From Lentibacillus sp. JNUCC-1 (GTDB lineage: Bacteria > Bacillota > Bacilli > Bacillales > Amphibacillaceae): DNA of 64,000 nt. The stretch's first letter is position 1; every line of letters starts with the position of its first letter. Positions 12,461 to 21,551 of the stretch are shown here, piece after piece. Location: positions 1,302,001 to 1,366,000 of the forward strand of contig NZ_WHOH01000001.1 in the NCBI RefSeq assembly GCF_009741735.1. The letters are read 5' to 3'. The notes beneath the pieces were generated by a model. It was not told the DNA's origin. It saw only the letters and a list, made by a program, of their open reading frames with translations, and did no database searches. The position numbers were made by a program, and so were the translations under genes.

Positions 12461-13447
12461 TTAATCCACTTCATACAATGCCTGCATGAGGTTGATTTTC
12501 TCCTTCACGTCTTCTACAAGGTGGGCTGGGGAGAGAACGCGGGCTTTATTGCCCCAGGTCAGAATCCAGTTGATGAGGCCGTCAGAAAGTTTTGCTTTTG
12601 TAGACAGGACAAAATGGTCGTCCCCATCTCTTTTAATATCAGCTTCATGTCCAAAATGGTCCAGAACAACGTTGATTAAATCATTATCGAAACGAATTTT
12701 AATGCGGCTGTTTTCACCGGCAAACATTTGAAACGTCTGATCCACATACGCTTGCAGTTCAAAGTCTTCTTTCACAAAATGTTCATCCGTAATGGTGATA
12801 TTGCGGATACGATCGAGCCTGTAGTGCCGTATTTCGGCATTCGGCTGATAGTGCCCGATCAAATAATAATAATCCTTTTCCCATATAAGCGCATAGGGTT
12901 CAACATGATACACAGCTCCGTCCCGATGGAAACGAAATGCTTTGTCTACATCATACTTCCCATATTGATACGTCAGCACTTTCTGTTCGGAAATCGCTCT
13001 ATGTACATAATCAATATTGAACTTCACCTGTTCATAATCCATATTCGTCGATTGATTAAACAGAACAGGTTCAGGGAAGGTCTTCCCAATATGTTTGCTC
13101 GTAAGCTGCTTCATCTTTTGAATCAGATTTTCTTTTTCATTTTTCGTGATAAAACGTGCTGACAGGATGGCGTCAATAATCAGACGCAGCTGATAAGTTT
13201 CAAACAGTCGTGACTGATGACTGTAGAAATGCTTGCCAAACTTTCTCTTATTCACAATCACTTCAAAATCAGCTTCGTCAAGAATTTCAAGGTCACGTTT
13301 GATCGTTCGTTTGTCAAATTTCCCTGTAACCCCGGCATTTTGGAGTTTAGAAATGAGTTCTTCAATCCCTAATTCATGTTCTTCGTCCGTTTCTTCAAAC
13401 AGCATATCCCGCAACTTCATTAATCGATAATTATTGCCGCGTTCCAT
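12461..13447 (-). CDS. WYL-domain transcriptional regulator with N-terminal winged HTH
   Basis: A 328-residue predicted DNA-binding regulator. Residues 1-75 look like a DeoR/HTH_11-type winged helix (RLMKLRDMLFEETDEEH, then KRTIKRDLEILDEADFEV). Residues about 140-230 form a WYL ligand-sensing domain, with YHVEPYALIWEKDYYYLIGHY and the RHYRLDRI strand. Such proteins sense ligands, often nucleic acid related. It is monocistronic, convergent with ypmS; nothing nearby indicates a target. Confidence 0.88.
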   Translation of the reverse strand: MERGNNYRLMKLRDMLFEETDEEHELGIEELISKLQNAGVTGKFDKRTIKRDLEILDEADFEVIVNKRKFGKHFYSHQSRLFETYQLRLIIDAILSARFITKNEKENLIQKMKQLTSKHIGKTFPEPVLFNQSTNMDYEQVKFNIDYVHRAISEQKVLTYQYGKYDVDKAFRFHRDGAVYHVEPYALIWEKDYYYLIGHYQPNAEIRHYRLDRIRNITITDEHFVKEDFELQAYVDQTFQMFAGENSRIKIRFDNDLINVVLDHFGHEADIKRDGDDHFVLSTKAKLSDGLINWILTWGNKARVLSPAHLVEDVKEKINLMQALYEVD

Positions 13448-13498
13448 CGATTCAACCTCCTGTTATGTATCAAGAGCCCTTCAACTAGCCAGGCTCTA

Positions 13499-14127
13499 TT
13501 ATCGCATGACGAATCGCTTGATCTGTCTGGTAATGTTCAGTTTAAACGAAGACTGTTCGCCAGTTTCTCTTTCTGCCTCTTCCTTGTCATGGGTCAGGAA
13601 TGACTGAGACTGATAGTGACCGAGTGATCCGCGGTAAATCAGCTCCATCCCTTCCATATTGCGTATGTCAGCTGGCGTTATGAAACATGGCTCTTTAATG
13701 AATCTGGCCGAAGCTGAGTCATTGAGGACCGTCGCTACAAACTGCGAACAGAACATGGCATGAGGCCGATCAATCTTAATCCGCAACAGTACACCGAATA
13801 ACCCCAGAAAATTATATTTATAAAAATCCTTTTGAGCTTCTATCCCTTTAATTTCTGAAATCACGCGTTCATATTCAGTCTGTGCGATCGTATATTTATA
13901 AATGGCACATTCCGAGTTTCGCATAAAATCACTTTTAATGTCTTCTTTCACAAATCCCCAATAAATGGGTTTTTGGGACGTTTCCTGCCGAAGCTGTAGA
14001 CTTCCGACAATTCGTCATCAAACCCAATTGACACATGATTCAAAGGCTGTTTTGTACAATAGTTAATCGCCTTTGACAAGTATGTTCCTGTGTCTGTAAA
14101 TAGGAAATAAACCGTCTGTTCCCCCAT
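13499..14127 (-). CDS. permuted papain-like hydrolase (YiiX/NlpC-P60-like), one frameshift
   Basis: The C-terminal 150 codons contain MFCSQFVATVLN, the catalytic cysteine motif of permuted papain-fold hydrolases. The upstream frame from the ATG at 14127 (GGGGGAGAA upstream) encodes NHVSIGFDDELSEVYSFG, the matching histidine motif. The two parts are in different frames, and the break falls in a G4 run at 13956-13959. One added G joins NPFIGG to FVKEDIKSDF and gives 209 residues. In this fold histidine precedes cysteine, as seen here. The substrate is unknown; cell-wall or lipid amide bonds are family possibilities. Confidence 0.75.
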
Positions 14128-14374
14128 GTTTCTTTCTCCCCCTTCGCTTTAACTGAGCGATGGTATATCGTGTAACACGTTTCTGTATATATGAGTTACT
14201 TCATTATAACAGATTTTCCCCGAAGCGTTCGTTTGCTTTTGACAAAAGTCATTGTTAAACTAAAAATTTGCGATTAATTGTTTGACGTGAGCGGCTAAAT
14301 CGCTTAAGCTAACCTTGTTGCCAGTGAAACAAACTGGCACCAATCTACTTGATTGATGGAGGCATGAACCACAA

Positions 14375-15997
14375 ATGATAAATGTAACCAACGTTGGTTT
14401 AAGATATGGTGATAAAAAACTGTTTGAAGATGTCAATTTGAAGTTTACCCCTGGCAATTGTTATGGGGTTATTGGTGCAAATGGTGCAGGTAAGTCCACT
14501 TTTTTAAAAATCCTCTCAGGTGAAATCGAACCTCAATCCGGCCATGTATCACTCGGACGGGATCAGCGACTGGCCGTTCTGAAACAGGACCACTTTGCTT
14601 ATGAAGACTATCAGGTGCTTGACACCGTCCTGATGGGACACGAAAAACTTTACAGCGTGAAACAGGAAAAAGACGCTATTTATATGAAAGCCGATTTTTC
14701 CGAAGAAGATGGCATGCGCGCGGCTGAACTCGAAGGTGAATTCGCTGAAATGAATGGCTGGGAAGCCGAATCTGATGCAGCTGTTTTATTAAAAGGGCTC
14801 GGCATCGATGAATCTTTACACCAGCTGCAAATGTCCGAACTGAACGCCGATCAAAAAGTCAAAGTCCTCCTTGCCCAAGCTCTCTTTGGCAACCCTGATG
14901 TTCTCTTGATGGATGAGCCGACAAACGGGCTCGATATCCAGGCAATACAGTGGCTTGAGGATTTCTTGATCAACTTTGAAAATACCGTAATCGTCGTTTC
15001 ACACGACCGCTACTTTTTAAATAAGGTATGCACACACATTGCAGATGTTGACTACGGCAAGATCGAGATCTATGTCGGCAACTATGACTTCTGGTATGAA
15101 TCCAGCCAGCTCGCCAAGAAAATGGCACAAGAAGAGAACAAGAAAAAGGAAGAAAAGGTTAAGGAATTACAGGCGTTCATCGCCCGTTTCAGTGCCAATG
15201 CTTCCAAATCACGACAGGCGACATCCAGAAAGAAACTGCTCGACAGCATCACCCTTGACGATATTAAACCGTCCTCACGCCGTTATCCGTACATTGCCTT
15301 TACACCTGAACGTGAGATAGGGAATGACCTCTTACAGGTACAGGGTCTGTCAAAGACCATTAACGGTAAAAAAGTGCTGAATAATGTCAGTTTCACAATG
15401 AATAAAGATGATAAAATCGCGCTGATCGGAAAAGACGACATCGCTAATACAACACTGCTGAAAATATTAATGGGTGAAATGGAACCAGATGAAGGGACTT
15501 ATAAATGGGGCGTGACCACGTCACAATCCTATTTCCCTAAAGACAATTCAGCTTACTTTGAAAATAGTGATCTGACACTTGTTGACTGGCTGCGTCAATT
15601 TTCACCTGAAGACGAAACAGAAACATTTCTCCGTGGTTTCCTCGGACGGATGCTTTTCTCTGGTGAAGAGGCCCTGAAGAAAGCAAACGTGTTATCCGGT
15701 GGAGAGAAAGTGCGTTGTATGCTGTCTAAAATGATGCTCTCAAACGCAAACGTGCTATTACTCGATGAGCCAACCAACCACTTAGATTTGGAGTCAATCA
15801 CCGCTCTCAACAACGGCTTAATCAAATTCAAAGGGTCTATCATTTTCACAACTCAAGACCATGAATTTATCAATACCGTTGCCAACCGACTGATTGAAAT
15901 CACGCCGGGTGGGATCTTTGATAAAGAAATCTCTTATGAAGAATACGTTCAGGACAAAGAGATTCAAGACCGTGTCGAAGCTATGTATGCCGTCTAA
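14375..15997 (+). CDS. ABC-F family ATPase (YkpA/YbiT-like)
   Basis: A soluble twin-ATPase of the ABC-F family, which acts at the ribosome rather than in transport. The 540-residue protein has Walker A GANGAGKST (about residue 36), a degenerate first signature MSELNADQKVKVLLAQAL, Walker B VLLMDEPTN, a charged inter-domain linker (about 240-290), a second signature LSGGEKVRCML and Walker B VLLLDEPTNHLD. The second Walker A reads GKDDIANTT, so the canonical lysine is asparagine. GGAGG lies 12 bases before the ATG, and a four-codon frame (ATG AAC CAC AAA TGA) overlaps the start. The YbiT/YkpA subgroup has the same length. Confidence 0.9.
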   Translation: MINVTNVGLRYGDKKLFEDVNLKFTPGNCYGVIGANGAGKSTFLKILSGEIEPQSGHVSLGRDQRLAVLKQDHFAYEDYQVLDTVLMGHEKLYSVKQEKDAIYMKADFSEEDGMRAAELEGEFAEMNGWEAESDAAVLLKGLGIDESLHQLQMSELNADQKVKVLLAQALFGNPDVLLMDEPTNGLDIQAIQWLEDFLINFENTVIVVSHDRYFLNKVCTHIADVDYGKIEIYVGNYDFWYESSQLAKKMAQEENKKKEEKVKELQAFIARFSANASKSRQATSRKKLLDSITLDDIKPSSRRYPYIAFTPEREIGNDLLQVQGLSKTINGKKVLNNVSFTMNKDDKIALIGKDDIANTTLLKILMGEMEPDEGTYKWGVTTSQSYFPKDNSAYFENSDLTLVDWLRQFSPEDETETFLRGFLGRMLFSGEEALKKANVLSGGEKVRCMLSKMMLSNANVLLLDEPTNHLDLESITALNNGLIKFKGSIIFTTQDHEFINTVANRLIEITPGGIFDKEISYEEYVQDKEIQDRVEAMYAV

Positions 15998-16021
15998 TTT
16001 TCAACCGTATATTAAAAAGAA

Positions 16022-16055
16022 AAACGCGCTGATCCCTGTATGGTTCAGCGCGTTT
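16022..16055. terminator. bidirectional terminator between the ABC-F gene and tdh
   Basis: AAACGCGCTGA and TCAGCGCGTTT form a perfect 11-bp stem with a 12-nt loop between two convergent genes. Confidence 0.88.
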
Positions 16056-16059
16056 GCTA

Positions 16060-16995
16060 TTATTTATTACGAACTTTTTCCAGCATGTCTTTGGTCATGG
16101 CAGCGAGGTCGTATTCGGCTTTAAAGCCCCACTCTTCTTTGGCGGCTGTCGGATCGATACCATTTGGCCAGCTTTCAGCAATACGCTGGCGGGCCGGATC
16201 GACATCATAATACAGTTTAAACTCCGGAATATGTGCCTGAATTGCTTTCTCAAAATCCTCAGGTGCCGCAGACATAGCTGTAATGTTAAAGGCATTTCTA
16301 TGTTTAAGCTTAGCGGGATCAGTTTCCATTAGCTTAATGATTGCATTTAAAGCATCTGGCATGTACATCATATCCATATATGTACCTTCTGCAATAAACG
16401 AGGTGTAGGATTGCTGTTTAACCGCTTCATAATAAATGTCAACGGCATAATCAGTCGTCCCGCCACCCGGTAGTGTCACATATGAAATCAAACCTGGGAA
16501 GCGCACACCTCGCGTATCCAGTCCGAAACGATGATAATAATAGTCGCAAAGCAGCTCACCAGCTACTTTATTCACACCATACATCGTTGTAGGCCGCTGC
16601 AACGTGTCCTGTGGTGTCTGATCTTTAGGTGTGGATGGTCCAAATGAGCCAATTGAACTTGGCGTGAAAAATTGTGTATTTAAATCACGCGCTACTTCAA
16701 GCGCGTTTACAAGCCCACCCATATTAAGGTCCCAAGCAAATTTAGGATTGTTTTCTGCTTTAGCGGACAGAAGTGCTGCCAGATGCATAATCGTGTCGAC
16801 TTGATATTTTTTTGCAAATTCATGGAAGCGCTCGCCGTCAGTAACGTCCAGTGTTTCATATGGGCCTTCAGTTGATTGGCCGCCTGATTTAATATCTGTT
16901 GCAATAACATTTGACGCACCATAAGTGTGGCGCAGCTGATCAACAAGCTCAGATCCAATCTGCCCCATGGCGCCGGTTACAAGTATCTTCTTCAT
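16060..16995 (-). CDS. tdh: L-threonine 3-dehydrogenase, short-chain (NAD-epimerase-like) type
   Basis: Oxidises L-threonine to 2-amino-3-ketobutyrate with NAD+. This is the extended-SDR type, not the zinc type: the dinucleotide motif GAMGQIGSE follows the start, [11 protein letters not shown] carries the catalytic serine region and YGVNKVAGE the YxxxK pair, with GVRFPGLIS after. The 311-residue length fits the family. The ATG at 16995 has AGAGAGGG upstream; an in-frame TTG at 17019 is less likely. The partner enzyme Kbl is encoded about 630 bp upstream on the same strand, which supports the threonine-to-glycine assignment over UDP-sugar epimerase. Confidence 0.92.
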   Translation of the reverse strand: MKKILVTGAMGQIGSELVDQLRHTYGASNVIATDIKSGGQSTEGPYETLDVTDGERFHEFAKKYQVDTIMHLAALLSAKAENNPKFAWDLNMGGLVNALEVARDLNTQFFTPSSIGSFGPSTPKDQTPQDTLQRPTTMYGVNKVAGELLCDYYYHRFGLDTRGVRFPGLISYVTLPGGGTTDYAVDIYYEAVKQQSYTSFIAEGTYMDMMYMPDALNAIIKLMETDPAKLKHRNAFNITAMSAAPEDFEKAIQAHIPEFKLYYDVDPARQRIAESWPNGIDPTAAKEEWGFKAEYDLAAMTKDMLEKVRNK

Positions 16996-17626
16996 AAGAT
17001 AACCCTCTCTTGATATCAATTAATGTATGATTACGATTTACCGGGCACTGAGAACCCTCAGTGCCTCTTATCTACTGCTTTCGTACATATCTTAAAGACA
17101 CAGCTCCCATAAACCACGATGTAAGTGAGCATATTGTGACTGCCTCGCACCACCGAGCTCCGGGAAAACACTGCGCTTTCCATGGGCGCTGCTGAGCCTC
17201 CTCGCGCTGCGCGCTGTGGGGTCTCATCTAGGCTTTTGCTCCCATAGGAGTCTCCGTGTTTTCCCGGAGCTCGATGAGGGTGTATTTCTCACTTTTTTCG
17301 TGAGCACGTCATTTTATATTTTCCAATTATAAGCAACACAACCTTGTGTGGCAGACTCTAAGCGGAAAAAACACATGACGACTCCTGCTGGAAAAGCACG
17401 AGTCCGAAGATCCCACAGTGTCACATTAAGGAGGGGCGACTAAAAATCGTCCTTTGCGGACAACGTCAACATCCCCCCTTGCCGGGGCAAGGTGGCTGAG
17501 GCCGTGCCCGCGGAAAGGGAATGTATTTTCGGAGCGGTCATATTAGCAGTCATTTAAAGTTTCCACTATGTCTCAGTCTGTAATTTACTCATGACTGATG
17601 TTGATAGCCAATTTGGGTGTTTCAGG
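16996..17626. repeat. kbl-tdh spacer with repeat A and repeat B copies
   Basis: No gene is visible. A family A repeat (reverse orientation) occupies about 17154-17273, with GGGAAAACACTGCGCTTTCC at one end and TGTTTTCCCGGAGCTCG at the other. A family B copy with an internal insertion covers about 17360-17545, including GACTCCTGCTGG and GAGGCCGTGCCCGCGG. The pair occurs in the same A-then-B order and spacing as in the hutH-hutU spacer. Confidence 0.8.
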
Positions 17627-18817
17627 TTAGATAATGTTCATTTCTTTGCCGACTTTTTCGTATATTTTAATGGCTTGGTCGAGCATTTCTTTTGTGTGGG
17701 CGGCGGTTGGCATGTTGCGTACGCGTCCTGTGCCGCGTGGAACGGTTGGGAATACGATTGACTTGGCATAGACGCCTTCTTCGTATAGGCGGCGGCTGAA
17801 TGTTTGGGTGTCGTTTTCATCACCGATGATGCATGGTGTGATTGGTGTTTCACTTTCACCGATGTCGAATCCAAGTTCCTTCAGGCCGTCTTTAAGATAG
17901 CGCCCATTTTCCCAAAGTTTGTCATGCAGTTCTGTGCTTTCCATCAATATCTCAACGGCCTTAGTGGCAGCGACAGCGTCTGCTGGAGTGACAGCTGTTG
18001 AGAACAAGAACGGTCTGGAGCGGACTTTCAACCAGTCGATCAGATTTTGTTTACCCGCAACGTAACCGCCAATAACGCCGATTGCTTTTGAAAGTGTGCC
18101 CATTTGGAAATCAATTTTATCCTGCAGGCCAAAGTGTTTAACTGTCCCAGCGCCTTTACCAAGCACACCTGAACCATGTGCATCATCGACATACGTAATT
18201 AAATCAAATTCTTCAGCGACCTCAACAATTTCTGGCAGCTTGGCAATGTCACCATCCATGGAGAACACACCATCTGTTATGACCATGATCTTATTATACT
18301 GACCTGATTCCACAGCCTCTTTCGCCTTTTGTCTCAGATCATCCATGTCAGAATGGTTAAAAGGAATGATTTTTGCTTTTGACAAGCGGCACCCGTCAAT
18401 GATGGAAGCATGGTTTAAAGCGTCTGACAGTATAGCATCGTTCTTGTCCATTACAGCGGAAATAGCTGCCATATTACAATTAAAACCAGATTGAAATGAA
18501 ATGACCGCTTCTGTACCTTTGAATTCCGCAAGTTTCTTTTCTAACTCCAAGTGAAGATCCATTGTTCCATTAATGGTACGGACGGCTCCTGCACCGACTC
18601 CATGGGAATCAACAGCTTCACGAGCCACTTTTTTAAGTCGATCATCAGTAGCCAGCCCCAAATAGTTGTTTGAAGAAAGGTTGATTAATTTCTTTCCTTC
18701 GATTGATATTTCCGGACCATTGGCGCCTTTTATCGGATCTATTTCATTGTAGAGACCGCGTTCCTTCAAATCTTTTATGTTCTCGTCCAAAAACGTTTGC
18801 AAAATATGACTCGTCAT
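17627..18817 (-). CDS. kbl: glycine C-acetyltransferase (2-amino-3-ketobutyrate CoA ligase)
   Basis: A PLP enzyme of the alpha-oxoamine synthase family that cleaves 2-amino-3-ketobutyrate with CoA into glycine and acetyl-CoA. The 396-residue protein shows [37 protein letters not shown] and the PLP lysine in [12 protein letters not shown]. The start at 18817 has GAGGAGGA ten bases upstream. With the SDR dehydrogenase downstream it forms the two-step threonine degradation route. Closely related 7-keto-8-aminopelargonate synthase is less likely because no biotin genes are present. Confidence 0.93.
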   Translation of the reverse strand: MTSHILQTFLDENIKDLKERGLYNEIDPIKGANGPEISIEGKKLINLSSNNYLGLATDDRLKKVAREAVDSHGVGAGAVRTINGTMDLHLELEKKLAEFKGTEAVISFQSGFNCNMAAISAVMDKNDAILSDALNHASIIDGCRLSKAKIIPFNHSDMDDLRQKAKEAVESGQYNKIMVITDGVFSMDGDIAKLPEIVEVAEEFDLITYVDDAHGSGVLGKGAGTVKHFGLQDKIDFQMGTLSKAIGVIGGYVAGKQNLIDWLKVRSRPFLFSTAVTPADAVAATKAVEILMESTELHDKLWENGRYLKDGLKELGFDIGESETPITPCIIGDENDTQTFSRRLYEEGVYAKSIVFPTVPRGTGRVRNMPTAAHTKEMLDQAIKIYEKVGKEMNII

Positions 18818-18938
18818 GTAAAATGTCCTCCTCATTTATGTTTGCATTAAAATTACCTTCATATCCATACACATCATAACACAACTATAGGGATCTATTC
18901 ATCAACAAGCTATACGTGTTTTTCTAAAAAATACCGTC

Positions 18939-19007
18939 TTGTGGTTAGTGAAAAATCGGTTATAATATAATTTGTGTGATGAAATTCAAAAGGAATGATC
19001 AAGATGC
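18939..19007 (+). promoter_or_regulatory. promoter, ribosome binding site and ATG of a gene cut by the TnpB element
   Basis: TTGTGG (18939-18944) and TATAAT (18961-18966) are 16 bp apart, followed by AAAAGGA (18988) and an ATG at 19004. The TnpB element begins at 19008, one base after the ATG codon. This looks like the start of a small gene whose remainder lies beyond the element at 20392. Confidence 0.55.
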
Positions 19008-19200
19008 TTGACACTCCCACAGCTAAAGCAGTGGGATTCTCGAGTGCTAAGACGTTCGCAGTCCCTTTCGGTTTTGAACTAGCCTCAAGTTAAGGGGGCT
19101 GCCATGGCCCCGTCCAACTGCGTTATGAATTGTACCGCAATTGGCGGTATACCTGTTACCGGTACACGAGTTATATAACTTGTTTATGTTTGGAGATGCC
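19008..19200 (-). ncRNA. predicted omega RNA (reRNA) of TnpB copy 1
   Basis: TnpB nucleases use an RNA that spans the 3' end of tnpB and the right end of the element and whose guide is the flanking DNA. Here the conserved 3' scaffold ends in the CCCAC...GTGGG hairpin and TCAA at 19008. The adjoining 20 nt on the minus strand, gcatcttgatcattcctttt, would be the guide. The 5' boundary is a guess. Confidence 0.6.
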
Positions 19201-20241
19201 TGACAGGGCTTTTGCGATATTGATGCTTGCATTTAAATCCGCGTGGTTTTTATAGCTGCACTTTTTACATTTGAACCTCAAACCATTGCGGTTTTGCTTG
19301 TCACAATTTCCGCATTTACATGTTTGCGATGTATAATTTGGCACGACATATTCAACCGTGATGCCTGCCATTTCTGCTTTATACTGAATGAATGTCTGAA
19401 GCTGATGGAAACTCCAATTGTTTAGGTTTCTGCCTGCTTCTTTTTTTGATTTAGCCATGCGAATACCTGTCAAATCTTCCATTCTGATCAGTCCAACACC
19501 GTTGGACCTGGCAAAACGTATGATTCGACGGGATATGGTATGATTCATTTCTCTCATCCAAAGCGACTCTTTATCTTTTGACTTTTTGATAGCTTGAAGT
19601 TTTTTCAGCTTGCCCAGCTTGCGTCTTCTTGAAGAAAATCTTCTTCTTTTGAAGGCTATTTGATTGCCTTTAAAAAATAAACTTTTCGTGCCGACGCTGC
19701 ATGTGGCGATGTTTTTCAACCCAAGATCAATACCCAATACCTTCTCGTTGGTCGTTTTTTCTACGTCATAGGAAATGGCAATTGTCACAAACCAGCGGCC
19801 TCTCTTTTTAAAAAGGTCAACCGTACCTTGTTTGGCTTCACCGTTTAAAATCTTATCGAGCCATTTTTGCTGAAACGGTCGGACGACCAAAGGCACGCCG
19901 ATACGTTTTTCAAGTGTCGGAAAGCTGATTTTATAAAGCCTGTCATATTCTATTTTGGCGTTTTGGTTATTGAATGCACACCAGAGCCGTTTATATTTTT
20001 TCGCTTTTTGGTGTCTCTTTTGACTTTTCACGTCCCGAATCGTTTGATTAACAACTGCTGAGGGCAGTTGTTTGTTGGATGAGAACAGCTTGAAAACTTT
20101 GGATGTCGCTTTGTTTAGATCGTCATAAGTTAAAAGCCAATTAGCGAAATCCGTGTTTGTTTGTGTCATTGTTTGATACACATTTTGTTTTTCTATTGTC
20201 GGCTTTAGCAATTCTACTTTCAGAGAAATTGTTGGCACCAC
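19171..20241 (-). CDS. tnpB: RNA-guided nuclease TnpB, copy 1
   Basis: A 356-residue TnpB of the IS605 group, ancestor-like to Cas12. The RuvC catalytic acids are visible: D172 in GIDLGLKN, E255 in RMEDLTG and D335 in HADLNASIN. A zinc ribbon with cysteines at about 308, 310, 313, 325 and 328 sits between the last two. The N-terminal half is basic (WED/REC-like region). Nothing is truncated, so it should be active. The start is GTG with AGGAGGTGAA upstream. It differs from copy 2 at only a handful of residues, for example R101 versus S. Confidence 0.93.
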   Translation of the reverse strand: MVPTISLKVELLKPTIEKQNVYQTMTQTNTDFANWLLTYDDLNKATSKVFKLFSSNKQLPSAVVNQTIRDVKSQKRHQKAKKYKRLWCAFNNQNAKIEYDRLYKISFPTLEKRIGVPLVVRPFQQKWLDKILNGEAKQGTVDLFKKRGRWFVTIAISYDVEKTTNEKVLGIDLGLKNIATCSVGTKSLFFKGNQIAFKRRRFSSRRRKLGKLKKLQAIKKSKDKESLWMREMNHTISRRIIRFARSNGVGLIRMEDLTGIRMAKSKKEAGRNLNNWSFHQLQTFIQYKAEMAGITVEYVVPNYTSQTCKCGNCDKQNRNGLRFKCKKCSYKNHADLNASINIAKALSGISKHKQVI

Positions 20242-20391
20242 TTCACCTCCTCCACTGTATTATATCAAATCAAGAACATATGTTCCAGTTTTATTTTAAT
20301 TGCTTTGACCCTACTATTTTTAAGATCATGTCTTAATATATTCGCTCTCATCCCACACCTGAAGGAATGGGCTTTCCCGCTCATTAGTACG

Positions 20392-20486
20392 GTAATCGGA
20401 TTTGGGATTGTTGGATACCTTCAGCCTGATGGTCCCGGTCAAGTTGTTGATCCGGAAAATGGCAGTGTTTTAAGACCTGCCTAAAA
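20392..20486 (+). pseudogene. 3' remnant of a small gene interrupted by TnpB copy 1
   Basis: Immediately beyond the element a plus-strand frame reads VIGFGIVGYLQPDGPGQVVD and continues about ten codons to a TAA near 20484. The composition looks protein-like, with a hydrophobic stretch followed by a Pro/Gly-rich tail. The other half would be the ATG at 19004, but joining the two halves directly is one base out of frame. I do not recognise the protein. An open frame also continues backward into the element end, so coding is uncertain. Confidence 0.35.
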
Positions 20487-20512
20487 CTTTGTACCTAGTA
20501 GAAATGCAATTA

Positions 20513-20557
20513 AAAAAAGCCACTCGCTCGTTATCTCTAACAAGCAAAGTGGCTTTT
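20513..20557 (-). terminator. terminator of the LysM-3D protein gene
   Basis: On the minus strand AAAAGCCACT and AGTGGCTTTTTTT form a strong stem about 10 bp past the stop codon. Confidence 0.85.
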
Positions 20558-20564
20558 AAATCTA

Positions 20565-21362
20565 TTATTCAACGATTGTTACGTTAACTTCGCGGACGCC
20601 CCAGCTATACGCTTCTTTTTTAGTAGGAACGTGGATATCGATACGGTTACCTTTAATTGCGCCGCCGATATCTGCTGCTGTAGCGTAGCCATACCCTTCA
20701 ACATATACTTTTGTGCCGAGCGGAATCACGCTTGGATCCACTGCAATCACTTTGGCATTCGGATTTTGATTTAAATCGAGACCTGTGTAAGTGACACCGG
20801 AACACCCATCGCATTTAGCCGTATAGGCTGTTGCTTGAACACTGATGGTTTTACCGTCTGCTTTTTGCTCAGTTGGCTGACTCGCTTTTGCACTGGAGTT
20901 TGAAACCGTTTCGGCTTTCCTTGTGTTAACCGCTTGTTTTGCGGCTACTTTGTCATCGTTTGACTGTTGTTCGGTTCGCTTGGCTTTACTGGCTGTATCT
21001 TTTTTGACTGCTTCAGCACCATCTTTGATAGTTAATTCTTGTCCAATCAAAATTAAGTCGGAGGACAAGTCATTCCATTCCATTAAGTCTTCAACTGTAA
21101 CATCAAAAGTTTTACTAATGGCTGAAAGGGTGTCTCCCTTTTCCACTTGATACGAATCATACAGTGTGATACTTTGTTTTGGCTGTATGACGGTTGTTTT
21201 GAGATTGTTAATCTCAATTAATCTATCGACACTCATATTATTCTCGTTGGCAATCTTCCAGAGGCTGTCTCCTTTTTCAACTTCGTAAACCTGTGCTGAA
21301 GCGGTCACTGTGCCTGTAGCTACAATGAATAGAGTAGCACATAACGCTACTAGCTTCCTCAT
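20565..21362 (-). CDS. LysM and 3D-domain cell-wall protein (YocH-like)
   Basis: A secreted peptidoglycan-associated protein. A signal peptide (residues 1 to about 23, ending TVTASAQ) is followed by two LysM repeats (YEVEKGDSLWKIANENN and YQVEKGDTLSAISKTF), a Lys/Ala/Ser-rich linker (about 120-170) and a C-terminal 3D domain with its three aspartates (GLDLN, AVDPS, RIDIHV), of the lytic transglycosylase fold. The ATG at 21362 has AAAGGAGG nine bases upstream; an in-frame TTG at 21368 is too close. B. subtilis YocH, a WalR-controlled muropeptidase, has the same architecture. Confidence 0.92.
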   Translation of the reverse strand: MRKLVALCATLFIVATGTVTASAQVYEVEKGDSLWKIANENNMSVDRLIEINNLKTTVIQPKQSITLYDSYQVEKGDTLSAISKTFDVTVEDLMEWNDLSSDLILIGQELTIKDGAEAVKKDTASKAKRTEQQSNDDKVAAKQAVNTRKAETVSNSSAKASQPTEQKADGKTISVQATAYTAKCDGCSGVTYTGLDLNQNPNAKVIAVDPSVIPLGTKVYVEGYGYATAADIGGAIKGNRIDIHVPTKKEAYSWGVREVNVTIVE

Positions 21363-21510
21363 GGGCAATACCCTCCTTTAAAATTCACAATGTCTATCCT
21401 ATCACACTAGGACGGCCATTGTGGTTACAAGACTTTTAAGAGTCTGTTACAAGGGTTGCCAGTTTTTCTATAAAATATTACATGTTTTAATAGAAAACTT
21501 TAAGCACAGC

Positions 21511-21551
21511 AAAAAACCTCTCTAACCTAATCATAGGCAGAGAGGTTTTTT
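21511..21551 (-). terminator. terminator at the end of the opp operon
   Basis: AAAAAACCTCTC and GAGAGGTTTTTT form a perfect 12-bp stem immediately after the oppC stop codon. Confidence 0.9.

Larger units (their letters stand above)
19008..20391 (-). mobile_element. IS200/IS605-type element with tnpB only, copy 1
   Basis: The ends are defined by comparison with the second copy at 37754-39138: the two are nearly identical inside these bounds and unrelated outside. On the minus strand the element follows TTAC and ends in TCAA, the same left and right cleavage tetranucleotides described for ISHp608-type IS605 elements. A sub-terminal hairpin (CCCAC/GTGGG at 19016-19035) lies near the right end. 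There is no tnpA (Y1 transposase) inside, so movement would need one acting in trans. No target duplication is expected or seen. Confidence 0.9.

Noticed and set aside
14364-14378. A four-codon leader peptide overlapping the ABC-F start
   Set aside because: The GGAGG is only one base before this ATG, too close for initiation; it is more likely chance.
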